A stretch of 5,835 nucleotides of DNA from an uncultured Atopobiaceae bacterium (GTDB lineage: Bacteria; Actinomycetota; Coriobacteriia; Coriobacteriales; Atopobiaceae), in contig CAMYZR010000112.1 in the NCBI GenBank assembly GCA_947303905.1, forward strand, positions 1-5,835. Reading direction: 5' to 3'. The notes under the pieces were generated by a model that had not been told where the DNA came from, ran no database searches, and worked only from the letters and a program-made list of their open reading frames with translations. A program made the position numbers and the translations under genes. Below, in pieces: positions 1-5,603 of this stretch. Numbering within the stretch: position 1 is the first letter of the stretch; every line of letters begins with the position of its first letter.

Positions 1-473
1 GACACGGTGGCATCATCGACCTGCCCAAGGGCAACACCGAGATTCTTGCCGAGGCGATTGCGGACGCCCTCGACGCCCCGCTCTTCAAGATCGATACTGT
101 GGACCCCTATCCCGCTGACTACTACGCCACCACCGACCAGGCGAAGCGCGAGCTGCGCAAGAAGGCCCGTCCCGCCATCAAGGGGCCGCTGCCCAGCATG
201 GAGGGTGTGGATGCCATCGTGCTCGGCTATCCCAACTGGTGGGGCACCATGCCCATGGCCGTCAAGACCTTCCTCGACACGCTTGACCTCGAGGGCGTGA
301 CCATCGCTCCCTTGTGCACCAACGAGGGCAGCGGTCTCGGCGGCAGCGTGGGCGATCTTCGCCGCAGCTACCCTGGCGCACATGTGGTCGACGGCCTCTC
401 CATCCGCGGCACCGACTCCGCTTGTTCCACCGACAAGGCCGTGGCCTGGGCAAAGAAGGCAATCAGGGCTTAG
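1..473 (+). CDS. Flavodoxin (Flavodoxin_4-like), 5' end missing
   Basis: This is the C-terminal ~156 residues of an FMN-binding flavodoxin, an electron carrier; reading in the third frame, the coding sequence enters from outside the window at the first full codon (position 3) and stops at the TAG at 471-473. The fragment opens with GGIIDLPKGNTEILAEAIAD, matching the loop and helix that follow the phosphate-binding loop. It then shows the PYPADY segment, the core strand and loop VLGYPNWWGTMP, whose tryptophans would stack on the flavin, and the second FMN loop NEGSGLGGS. It is homologous along its whole visible length to the flavodoxin at 4750-5469. The missing N-terminus means it cannot be said whether this copy is cytoplasmic or exported. 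It lies 52 bp upstream of an aldo/keto reductase on the same strand, probably in one operon. Family assignment is firm; the partner is unknown. Confidence 0.9.
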   Translation, partial: HGGIIDLPKGNTEILAEAIADALDAPLFKIDTVDPYPADYYATTDQAKRELRKKARPAIKGPLPSMEGVDAIVLGYPNWWGTMPMAVKTFLDTLDLEGVTIAPLCTNEGSGLGGSVGDLRRSYPGAHVVDGLSIRGTDSACSTDKAVAWAKKAIRA

Positions 474-511
474 TGCAGCCTAGGTAAAAAGGGCAATCAA
501 GGCTTAGTGCA
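452..511 (+). repeat. 34-bp-period tandem duplication of the flavodoxin 3' end
   Basis: Bases 452-477 and 486-511 agree at 23 of 26 positions, including 19 of 20 in the core (458-477 against 492-511). The first copy encodes the last residues of the flavodoxin and its TAG stop. The second copy, in another frame, would again read K-R-A-I-K-A-stop. This is best read as a short tandem duplication of the gene's end; the second copy is now non-coding spacer and its right edge abuts the ribosome binding site of the next gene. Confidence 0.85.
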
Positions 512-525
512 TAAGGAGGAGCACC

Positions 526-1494
526 ATGGAGTACACACGACTTGGCAACACCGGCCTCAACGTGAGCCGCATCTGCTTTGGCTGCATGTGGTTCGGCCGT
601 CATGGCAACGGTGGCATTGACGTGCGCTTCGGCGAGGACCAGGCGCGCGAGGTCATCCGCTATGCCTGGGAGCAGGGCATCAACTTCTTCGACACGGCCA
701 ACTACTACAGCCTCGGCGCGTCCGAGGAGATTCTCGGCAAGGTTATCGCCGAGATGGGCGTGCGCGATGATGCCGTCATCGCCACCAAGAGCTACTACCC
801 CATGTACGAGGGCACCAACGCCAAGGGCGTCAACCGAAAGACGCTCTTCCGCGAGGTGGACGCCTCCCTCAGGCGCCTCGGTACCGACTATATCGATCTC
901 TACGTGCCGCACCGCCTCGACCACGACACGCCCATGGAGGAGCAGATGGAGGCCTTGAACGACCTCGTCCGCTCGGGCAAGGTGCTCTACATCGGAGCCT
1001 CCGCCATGTACGCATGGCAGTTCCTGAAGATGAACATGATCGCCGAGGCACACGGCTGGGCCAAGTTCGTCTCCATGCAGGACATGTACAACCTGGTCTA
1101 CCGCGAGGAGGAGAAGGAGATGCACCCGATGCTGCTCGACCAGGGCATCGCCTGCACGCCCTTCAGCTCGCTCGCGCACGGCGTCTTCGCCAGGCGGCCT
1201 GAGGACGAGCGCACCGACGGCGTGGCCAAGCTGCAGAACGACTACGTGCTCAACGCCGACGCCGAGATCATCCGCCGCGTCTGGGAGCTCGCCGAGCGCT
1301 ACGGGGTCTCCACCAGTGTCATCGCGCAGGCCTGGAACCTCGCGAAGCCCGTCGTGACGAGCCCGCTCATCGGTGCGAGCAAGACCAAGTACATCGACGA
1401 CGCCATCGCGGCGCTCGACCTCAAGCTCACGCCCGAGGAGATGGCCTACCTCGAGGAGCCCTACGTGCCGCACGCACAGTACGGCTTCCGGTAA
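526..1494 (+). CDS. Aldo/keto reductase, YajO-like
   Basis: This is a 322-residue cytoplasmic NAD(P)H-dependent aldo/keto reductase, a TIM-barrel enzyme reducing a carbonyl to an alcohol or the reverse. The opening YTRLGNTGLNVSRICFG is typical of the family. The catalytic tetrad is complete: D56 and Y61 in FDTANYYSLGASE, K88 in IATKS, and H129 in LYVPHR. The segment GASAMYAWQF and the run FVSMQDMYNLVYREEEKEM resemble the YajO branch, and the C-terminal PLIGASKTKYIDDAIAALDL is the cofactor-binding end. Length is normal and complete. The ATG at 526 is set by a near-consensus AAGGAGGA at 513-520, five bases upstream. It sits between a flavodoxin and an SDR with short gaps (52 and 42 bp), so co-transcription is likely. 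The substrate cannot be inferred; the name YajO describes resemblance only. Confidence 0.93.
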   Translation: MEYTRLGNTGLNVSRICFGCMWFGRHGNGGIDVRFGEDQAREVIRYAWEQGINFFDTANYYSLGASEEILGKVIAEMGVRDDAVIATKSYYPMYEGTNAKGVNRKTLFREVDASLRRLGTDYIDLYVPHRLDHDTPMEEQMEALNDLVRSGKVLYIGASAMYAWQFLKMNMIAEAHGWAKFVSMQDMYNLVYREEEKEMHPMLLDQGIACTPFSSLAHGVFARRPEDERTDGVAKLQNDYVLNADAEIIRRVWELAERYGVSTSVIAQAWNLAKPVVTSPLIGASKTKYIDDAIAALDLKLTPEEMAYLEEPYVPHAQYGFR

Positions 1495-1523
1495 GAGACA
1501 GACAGCGTGATGCATCAGATAGC

Positions 1524-1530
1524 AAGGGAG
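1524..1530 (+). promoter_or_regulatory. Ribosome binding site deciding the SDR start
   Basis: AAGGGAG lies six bases before the ATG at 1537 and three before the ATG at 1534. Two further in-frame starts upstream (GTG 1507, ATG 1510) lack a comparable purine run, so the start is placed at 1537. Confidence 0.6.
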
Positions 1531-1536
1531 TCAATG

Positions 1537-2403
1537 ATGGCAACGAACTCACAGCAGAAGAACGTCGTAGCGCTCGTCGGAGCTGGCGGCATCGGCATCG
1601 CCATCGCGCGCCGCGTGGCGCAGGGCAAGCACCTGGTGGTGACGAGCCGCACCCAAGAGAAGGCGGATCGCATCGCGAACGACCTGGTCAAGGATGGCTT
1701 CGAGGCAACGGGCGTCGCGTGCGACCTCGGCAACCGTGAGGACATCCTCGCGGTGATCGAGCACTGCCAGCAGTATGGCCCCATCACCAACGTGATCTGC
1801 GCAGGTGGGGTGAGCCCCTCCCAGGCACCGATCGCAGAGATCCTGCGCGTCGACCTCTACGGCTCGAGCGTGCTTCTGGAAGAGTTCGGCAAGGTCATCG
1901 CCCCTGGTGGATCGGGTGTCGTGGTGTCCAGCCAGTCTGGCCACCGTCTGCCCGCCCTCTCGCTCGAGGAGAACTGGGCGCTGGCCATGACTCCCACCGA
2001 GGAGCTGCTCGGCCTCGACTTCCTCTCCGAGGAGGCCATCGGCACCACACTGCGCGCCTACCAGTACGCCAAGCGCTGCAACGTGCTGCGCGTGCAGGCT
2101 CAGGCCTGCGAGTGGGACAAGCGAGGGGCTCGCGTGTTCTCCATCAGCCCGGGCATCATCATGACGCCGCTGGCGTTTGACGAGCTTAACGGACCGCGCG
2201 GCGAGGGTTATCGCAAGATGCTCGACCTCATGCCTGCCAAGCGTGCCGGGACCGTGGACGAAATGGGGGCTCTTGTGGCCTTCCTCATGGGGCCGGAGGC
2301 GACCTTCATCACCGGCACCGACATCCTCTGTGACGGCGGCTGCACTGCGGCGTACTGGTACGGAGACCTGCAGTATCTGCAGGAGAACTGGTCCAAGTCA
2401 TAA
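1537..2403 (+). CDS. Short-chain dehydrogenase/reductase with extended active-site loop
   Basis: This is a 288-residue NAD(P)-dependent oxidoreductase of the SDR superfamily with a Rossmann fold. The N-terminal glycine motif is VGAGGIG (residues 14-20), a GxGxxG pattern instead of the usual SDR GxxxGxG. T36-S37-R38 after the second strand suggests a preference for NADP(H). D63-L64 and the CAGG segment (88-91) stand where classical SDRs have their adenine-contacting Asp and NNAG. The catalytic motif Y175-x-x-x-K179 is present, with serines at 131, 132 and 134 (VVSSQSGH). The serine-to-tyrosine distance of about 41-44 residues is far longer than the usual ~13, so a loop or subdomain is inserted there. 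The C-terminal SPGIIMTPL and ITGTDILCDGG segments are standard. The start at 1537 is chosen from spacing to AAGGGAG; 1534 is nearly as good. It is 42 bp behind the aldo/keto reductase and followed directly by a hairpin. The substrate is unknown. Confidence 0.92.
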   Translation: MATNSQQKNVVALVGAGGIGIAIARRVAQGKHLVVTSRTQEKADRIANDLVKDGFEATGVACDLGNREDILAVIEHCQQYGPITNVICAGGVSPSQAPIAEILRVDLYGSSVLLEEFGKVIAPGGSGVVVSSQSGHRLPALSLEENWALAMTPTEELLGLDFLSEEAIGTTLRAYQYAKRCNVLRVQAQACEWDKRGARVFSISPGIIMTPLAFDELNGPRGEGYRKMLDLMPAKRAGTVDEMGALVAFLMGPEATFITGTDILCDGGCTAAYWYGDLQYLQENWSKS

Positions 2404-2406
2404 CGA

Positions 2407-2443
2407 AAACAGGCCCAGGCGCGTGATATGCCTGGGCCTGTTT
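2407..2443 (+). terminator. Perfect 14-bp hairpin, probable terminator of the first unit
   Basis: Bases 2407-2420 (AAACAGGCCCAGGC) are exactly complementary to 2430-2443 across a 9-nt loop, starting three bases after the SDR stop. The stem is GC-rich and ends in T's that pair with A's of the left arm, as in many intrinsic terminators, but only three T's follow and the run then breaks into GCTGAG. Termination may therefore be partial. The next gene begins 31 bases downstream. Confidence 0.75.
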
Positions 2444-2474
2444 GCTGAGATTCTCGAGGGGGGCGAGTGGCAGT

Positions 2475-2849
2475 ATGGCGAGCAACGATGCGCAGGTCAT
2501 CCATGCGCTGTACCACAGCATGTACCGCTTCATGATTGCGCGTGACGTGGAGCGCCTTGGCGCGCTTCTCGACGATTCGTTTGTGCTGGTGCACATGACG
2601 GGGCGTCGACAGGGCAAGGCAGAGTTTCTGCGCTGCGTGGCGGACGGGACGCTCGCGTACTTCGATGAGGTTGAGGAGTCGTGTCCGGTGCACGTTGACG
2701 GCGACAAGGCCACACTGGTGGGGAGGAGCCTGGTGGAGGCCTCGCCCTTTGGCGCCTCGCGATCGACGTGGCGCCTCGAGCAGGGTATTAGCCTCGAGCG
2801 TCGAGACGGTCGATGGATTATGACGCGATCGGTCGCGTCAATGAACTGA
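2475..2849 (+). CDS. NTF2-like (SnoaL/DUF4440-type) small protein
   Basis: This encodes a 124-residue soluble protein with the pattern of an NTF2-like alpha+beta cone fold. An N-terminal helix (about residues 5-32, ending IARDVERLGALLDDSF) is followed by strands containing FVLVHMTGRRQGKAEF, the helix AEFLRCVADGTLAYF, then alternating strands finishing in WRLEQGISLERRDGRWIMTR. Length and order match DUF4440/SnoaL-like proteins, a fold used both for small enzymes (isomerases, dehydratases) and for non-catalytic ligand binding. No residue proves catalysis; H40 and D33/D34 face the usual pocket region by position only. The ATG at 2475 follows a purine run (GAGGGGGG at 2456-2463) at slightly long spacing. 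An upstream in-frame TTG at 2442 lies inside the terminator arm and is unlikely. The gene sits 60 bp before the Fe-S aldo/keto reductase. Its role is unknown. Confidence 0.8.
   Translation: MASNDAQVIHALYHSMYRFMIARDVERLGALLDDSFVLVHMTGRRQGKAEFLRCVADGTLAYFDEVEESCPVHVDGDKATLVGRSLVEASPFGASRSTWRLEQGISLERRDGRWIMTRSVASMN
2821..2840. repeat. 20-bp near-palindrome, possible operator or hairpin
   Basis: TGACGCGA (2821-2828) and TCGCGTCA (2833-2840) are perfect inverted repeats around TCGG. The element overlaps the last codons of the NTF2-like gene and lies 70 bases before the Fe-S aldo/keto reductase start. It could be a repressor-type operator or a four-base-loop RNA hairpin; part of the symmetry may be coding chance. 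Confidence 0.4.
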
Positions 2850-2861
2850 TCAAATAACAGG

Positions 2862-2889
2862 CTGACGGCTTGCGCTGGCTTGCCGTCAG
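2862..2889 (+). repeat. 8-bp inverted repeat in the leader of the Fe-S aldo/keto reductase
   Basis: CTGACGGC (2862-2869) pairs with GCCGTCAG (2882-2889) around a 12-nt loop, in the 60-bp gap between the NTF2-like gene and the next reductase. No T-run follows, so a strong intrinsic terminator is unlikely. It ends just before the purine-rich ribosome binding region at 2894-2907 and could modulate translation or mRNA stability. Confidence 0.4.
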
Positions 2890-2909
2890 ACTTGGGAGAG
2901 GAGAGGGAC

Positions 2910-4040
2910 ATGGCACTTTCTACCAGCGAGTTCAACGGTCGCTTTGGCTTTGGCGCGATGCGCCTGCCCATGGTGGGCGGCGAGCCAGACTATGAGCTTT
3001 GCAATCAGAGGTTTGACCGCTTCCTGGAGGCGGGTCTCAACTACTTTGACACGGCGCACGTGTACCTGGGCGGCAAGAGCGAGGTGGCCCTGCGCAAGAG
3101 TCTCGTCAAGCGCCACCCACGCGAGAGCTTCTTCCTCGTGGACAAGCTCACGCACGGCACCTTCAGGAATCCCGAGACCATCCGTAAGGTCTTCCAGGAG
3201 GAGCTCGACGCCTGCGGCGTGGAGTACTTCGACCTGCTGCTCGCGCACGCGGTGAACTCCGCCCACTACGACATGTACACGCGTCAGGGCGTCTTCGAGA
3301 CGGCCAAGGAGTTTGTGGCGGAGGGACGTGCCAGGCACTTTGGCATCTCCTTCCATGACGGTCCCGAGCTGCTCGAACGCATCCTCGACGAGCACCCCGA
3401 GATCGAGGCCGTACAGCTGCAGGTCAACTACGAGGACTGGGAGAGCCCCAGTGTGCGGAGCCGTGAGGTGTACGAGGTGGCCACGTCCCACGGCGTGCCG
3501 GTCATCGTCATGGAGCCCTGCAAGGGTGGTCAGCTGGTGAACCTCCCCGAGGTGGCGCAGGCGGCGCTCGACGCGGCGCCGAACCCCGAGGAGCTCTCCA
3601 ACGCGGGCTTCGCCCTGCGCTTCTGTGCCACGCAGCCCAACGTGGCCATGGTGCTCTCGGGGATGAACAACATGGACCAGGTCGAGGACAACCTGCATGC
3701 GATGGCGGGCGACCCCGCTCCGCTGACGTCCGAGCAGCTACAGGCTCTGCGCAACGTGCACGAGGCCTTTGCCAGCTTGGGCATGATCGCCTGCACGGCC
3801 TGCCACTACTGCACCGACGGCTGCCCCAGGCACATCATGATCCCCGAGCTCTTTGCCGACCTCAACACCAAGCGCGTGTTTGGCGGCTGGAACCCGGGCT
3901 GGTACTTCAACAACGTGCACACCGTGGACGGCCATGCCAAGCCGAGCGATTGCATCAAGTGCGGCAAGTGCGAGCGCGAGTGCCCGCAGGGGCTGCCCAT
4001 CCGCCAGCTGCTGACGGAAGTGGCTGCCGAGTTCGAGTAG
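2910..4040 (+). CDS. Aldo/keto reductase fused to a 2x[4Fe-4S] ferredoxin domain
   Basis: This 376-residue protein joins an N-terminal aldo/keto reductase barrel to a C-terminal ferredoxin-like domain, the architecture of COG1453 oxidoreductases common in anaerobes. The barrel opens with FGFGAMRLP. It keeps a full tetrad: D47 and Y52 in YFDTAHVYLGGKSE, K79 in LVDKLT and H113 in LLLAHA. The tail carries two CxxCxxCxxxCP motifs, C295/C298/C301/C305 and C348/C351/C354/C358, each able to bind a [4Fe-4S] cluster. The enzyme could thus couple a carbonyl/alcohol or related reaction to one-electron carriers rather than only NAD(P)H; that coupling is inference. The ATG at 2910 is preceded by AGGAG (2899-2903) six bases upstream; an earlier in-frame TTG at 2880 is inside the leader hairpin and rejected. 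A 68-bp gap separates it from a membrane cytochrome-like gene and an exported flavodoxin, plausible electron partners. Confidence 0.93.
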   Translation: MALSTSEFNGRFGFGAMRLPMVGGEPDYELCNQRFDRFLEAGLNYFDTAHVYLGGKSEVALRKSLVKRHPRESFFLVDKLTHGTFRNPETIRKVFQEELDACGVEYFDLLLAHAVNSAHYDMYTRQGVFETAKEFVAEGRARHFGISFHDGPELLERILDEHPEIEAVQLQVNYEDWESPSVRSREVYEVATSHGVPVIVMEPCKGGQLVNLPEVAQAALDAAPNPEELSNAGFALRFCATQPNVAMVLSGMNNMDQVEDNLHAMAGDPAPLTSEQLQALRNVHEAFASLGMIACTACHYCTDGCPRHIMIPELFADLNTKRVFGGWNPGWYFNNVHTVDGHAKPSDCIKCGKCERECPQGLPIRQLLTEVAAEFE

Positions 4041-4096
4041 TGTGGGAAGAGAAGAGCAATTGTCGAGCGCTACCATGACGCATGGCATGGACTTGT

Positions 4097-4104
4097 AAAG
4101 GGAG
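4097..4104 (+). promoter_or_regulatory. Ribosome binding site favouring the GTG start of the DUF4405 gene
   Basis: AAAGGGAG ends four bases before the GTG at 4109. The alternative ATG at 4082 has no purine run at proper distance (the nearest, GAAGAGAAGAG, ends over 20 bases away), so GTG is preferred. Confidence 0.55.
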
Positions 4105-4108
4105 ACAG

Positions 4109-4753
4109 GTGGATAAGGCGCGGGCACATCGTGATGGGCATGCGTCACGGCGGCTGAGAATCGTCGTGGACGTGGCTATGGCCCTCGTCTACCTGCTCCA
4201 GATGGCTCCCTACCAGACGGGCGGTTGGTACCACGAGCTGTCTGGGCTGGCGTTTGTCGGTCTGCTGGTCTTTCATCACGCGCTGAACGCACGCTGGCTG
4301 CGCGCGGAGTTACAGCGGCGCGACCGGCTGCCGCTCGCGCTTGACGCGGCCTTGCTGATCTGTGTGGCAGGCGTCGCCGCAAGTGGCATGGCGATGGCCC
4401 AGCACGTGAGGATTCTGCAGGCAGAGGGGCTGGCGCACACCGCGCGCACGGCCCATGCGTGTCTCACGTATGCGGGGCTCATGCTTGTGTCGCTACATGT
4501 GGGACTGCATGTGCCGCACGGGTGGCTGAAGAGTCTTTCGGTTGGCCGGTGCGCCTTGCTGGTGGCGACCGTGCTCGCCGGCGGCGCGTATGCGTTCGCG
4601 AGCCTTGGGGTGGCGACCAAGCTGAGTTGGGGCATGAGCTTTCCCGACGGCATGACACCGCTGCCCCTGCTAGTTGTAAAGCACCTGCTACTGGCCCTGC
4701 CGTTCGTTCTTTTGGGCTGCGGCATGGCGATGAGGAGAAAGGGATCACGGTGA
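4109..4753 (+). CDS. DUF4405 membrane protein, probable b-type cytochrome
   Basis: This is a 214-residue integral membrane protein. Hydrophobic segments lie at about residues 18-33, 43-60, 80-97, 115-135, 148-166 and 185-206. The signature QTGGWYHELSG followed by FHHALNARWL is characteristic of the DUF4405 family, whose members resemble heme-binding cytochrome b561-type proteins. Candidate heme ligands are H42, H56/H57, H110, H116, H130 and H134, placed at membrane edges in facing helices. By family analogy it would carry electrons across the cytoplasmic membrane; heme binding is not proven here. The chosen GTG start (ATG 4082 would add nine residues) follows AAAGGGAG. Its TGA overlaps the GTG of the next gene in GTGA, implying translational coupling to the exported flavodoxin. 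It follows the Fe-S aldo/keto reductase by 68 bp with no clear terminator between them. Confidence 0.85.
   Translation: MDKARAHRDGHASRRLRIVVDVAMALVYLLQMAPYQTGGWYHELSGLAFVGLLVFHHALNARWLRAELQRRDRLPLALDAALLICVAGVAASGMAMAQHVRILQAEGLAHTARTAHACLTYAGLMLVSLHVGLHVPHGWLKSLSVGRCALLVATVLAGGAYAFASLGVATKLSWGMSFPDGMTPLPLLVVKHLLLALPFVLLGCGMAMRRKGSR
4738..4744 (+). promoter_or_regulatory. Ribosome binding site for the flavodoxin lipoprotein
   Basis: AAAGGGA lies five bases before GTG 4750, inside the end of the DUF4405 gene. A rival GAGGA (4756-4760) sits seven bases before ATG 4768, so the start could be either; the coupled GTG is slightly favoured because of the stop/start overlap. Confidence 0.5.
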
Positions 4754-5469
4754 GTGAGGACAAGCTGATGATGGACCGACGCGCGTTTGTGTTGTCCGCC
4801 GGGCTGATGGGTGCGTCCCTGCTGGCTGGATGCGGTGCCGAAGGCGAGCAGGTTGCGCCTGAGCCAGAGGAGAAGGAAGCGCCTGTTGCCGTCGATGAGG
4901 GCGAACCGCAGGCAGATGACGTGCGGGAGGAAAACGGCGACTCGTCGGCGAGCAAGACGATCGTGGTCTTCTACTCCCGTGCGGACGAGAACTATGCTGA
5001 CGGCGGTGTGGAGGTGCTGGAGGTGGGCCACACCAAGGTGATGGCCGGCTACATTGCCGAGGCGCTTGGTGCCGACCAACACGAGATCGTGCCCGCCGAG
5101 GCCTATCCCTTCTCGTATGACGAGTGCTGCGACCAGGCATCCGACGAGCTCAAGAAGGACGTACGTCCGGCGCTTGCGGGCGAGCTGCCTGACGTGTCCG
5201 GCTATGACACGGTCTTTCTGGGCTGCCCCATCTGGTGGGGGAGCGAGCCCATGGTGGTGCGCAGCTTCCTCGACGCTGTCGACCTCTCAGGCAAGACGGT
5301 GGTTCCCTTCACCACGCACGGAGGGTCTGGCTTGGGCAATGTGCCTGCCAACCTGCAGAGTCGCATGCCCGGCGCAACGTTTTTGGACGGCAAGGCGGTT
5401 GCCGGCACGGCTGTCGACGGCGCACACGACGAGGTCGTTGATTGGGCGAAGAGCCTCGATATCGCGTAA
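4750..5469 (+). CDS. Exported flavodoxin lipoprotein with Tat-like signal
   Basis: This 239-residue protein has three parts. Residues 1-28 are an export signal: D9-R10-R11-A-F-V-L fits a twin-arginine motif, followed by a hydrophobic stretch and the lipobox L25-A-G-C28, so C28 should be lipidated after cleavage. Residues 30-67 are a Glu/Pro/Ala-rich acidic, presumably flexible tether. From residue 69 comes a Flavodoxin_4-type domain: the phosphate loop FYSRADENY, the helix GHTKVMAGYIAEAL, FLGCPIWWGSEP with W162/W163 for flavin stacking, and the loop FTTHGGSGLGN. Tat export would let FMN be inserted before transport. The predicted place is the outer face of the membrane, acting as an electron acceptor or carrier. 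The start overlaps the DUF4405 stop (GTGA), tying the two proteins together; ATG 4768 or 4771 would remove six or seven residues and leave the signal intact. Fold assignment is firm; the partner is inferred. Confidence 0.9.
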   Translation: MSEDKLMMDRRAFVLSAGLMGASLLAGCGAEGEQVAPEPEEKEAPVAVDEGEPQADDVREENGDSSASKTIVVFYSRADENYADGGVEVLEVGHTKVMAGYIAEALGADQHEIVPAEAYPFSYDECCDQASDELKKDVRPALAGELPDVSGYDTVFLGCPIWWGSEPMVVRSFLDAVDLSGKTVVPFTTHGGSGLGNVPANLQSRMPGATFLDGKAVAGTAVDGAHDEVVDWAKSLDIA

Positions 5470-5477
5470 TCGCTGGA

Positions 5478-5512
5478 GGCCGACCATTGGGGACGGTTCC
5501 TTTTGGTCGGCC
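5478..5512. repeat. Hairpin after the flavodoxin gene, REP-like
   Basis: GGCCGACCA (5478-5486) pairs exactly with TGGTCGGCC (5504-5512) around a 17-nt loop that contains GGGGACGGTTCC, itself able to form a small GGA/TCC stem. It begins eight bases after the flavodoxin stop. Lack of a T-run after the right arm argues against a standard intrinsic terminator. From memory, GGGGACGGTTCC resembles repeated extragenic palindromes seen in gut Actinobacteria and Firmicutes; this cannot be confirmed from one copy. Confidence 0.55.
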
Positions 5513-5603
5513 CAGACACCCCTGTCGCCTCGATGCATGACGGTTGATTCAGGCATCTACCGATACGTGGACAGTCCCTAGCATATTCATGGCGTACCCT
5601 TGA

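Noticed and set aside
463..1515. A 350-codon open frame on the - strand opposite the aldo/keto reductase
   Set aside because: Its translation is Val/Leu/His/Gly-rich with no recognisable domain, and it mirrors a gene with an intact catalytic tetrad. It is the usual antisense shadow in GC-rich DNA.
1507..1536. Longer SDR start at GTG 1507 or ATG 1510
   Set aside because: No suitable ribosome binding site precedes them, and the added residues are unlike the family N-terminus; AAGGGAG fits ATG 1537 (or 1534).
2367..2383. Inverted repeat CCTGCAG-TAT-CTGCAGG near the SDR end
   Set aside because: It is fully inside coding sequence for L-Q-Y-L-Q-E, where the repeated Leu-Gln codons explain the symmetry.
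2773..2799. Direct repeat GCCTCGAGC at 2773 and 2791 (approximately)
   Set aside because: Both copies encode the similar Arg/Ser-Leu-Glu turns of the NTF2-like protein; too short and coding-determined to be called an element.
2886..3698. A 270-codon open frame on the - strand opposite the Fe-S aldo/keto reductase
   Set aside because: Same antisense shadow pattern; the + strand protein has complete catalytic and cluster-binding motifs.
4082..4108. ATG 4082 as start of the DUF4405 gene
   Set aside because: No purine run lies at proper distance upstream, while GTG 4109 has AAAGGGAG four bases before it. Not fully excluded.
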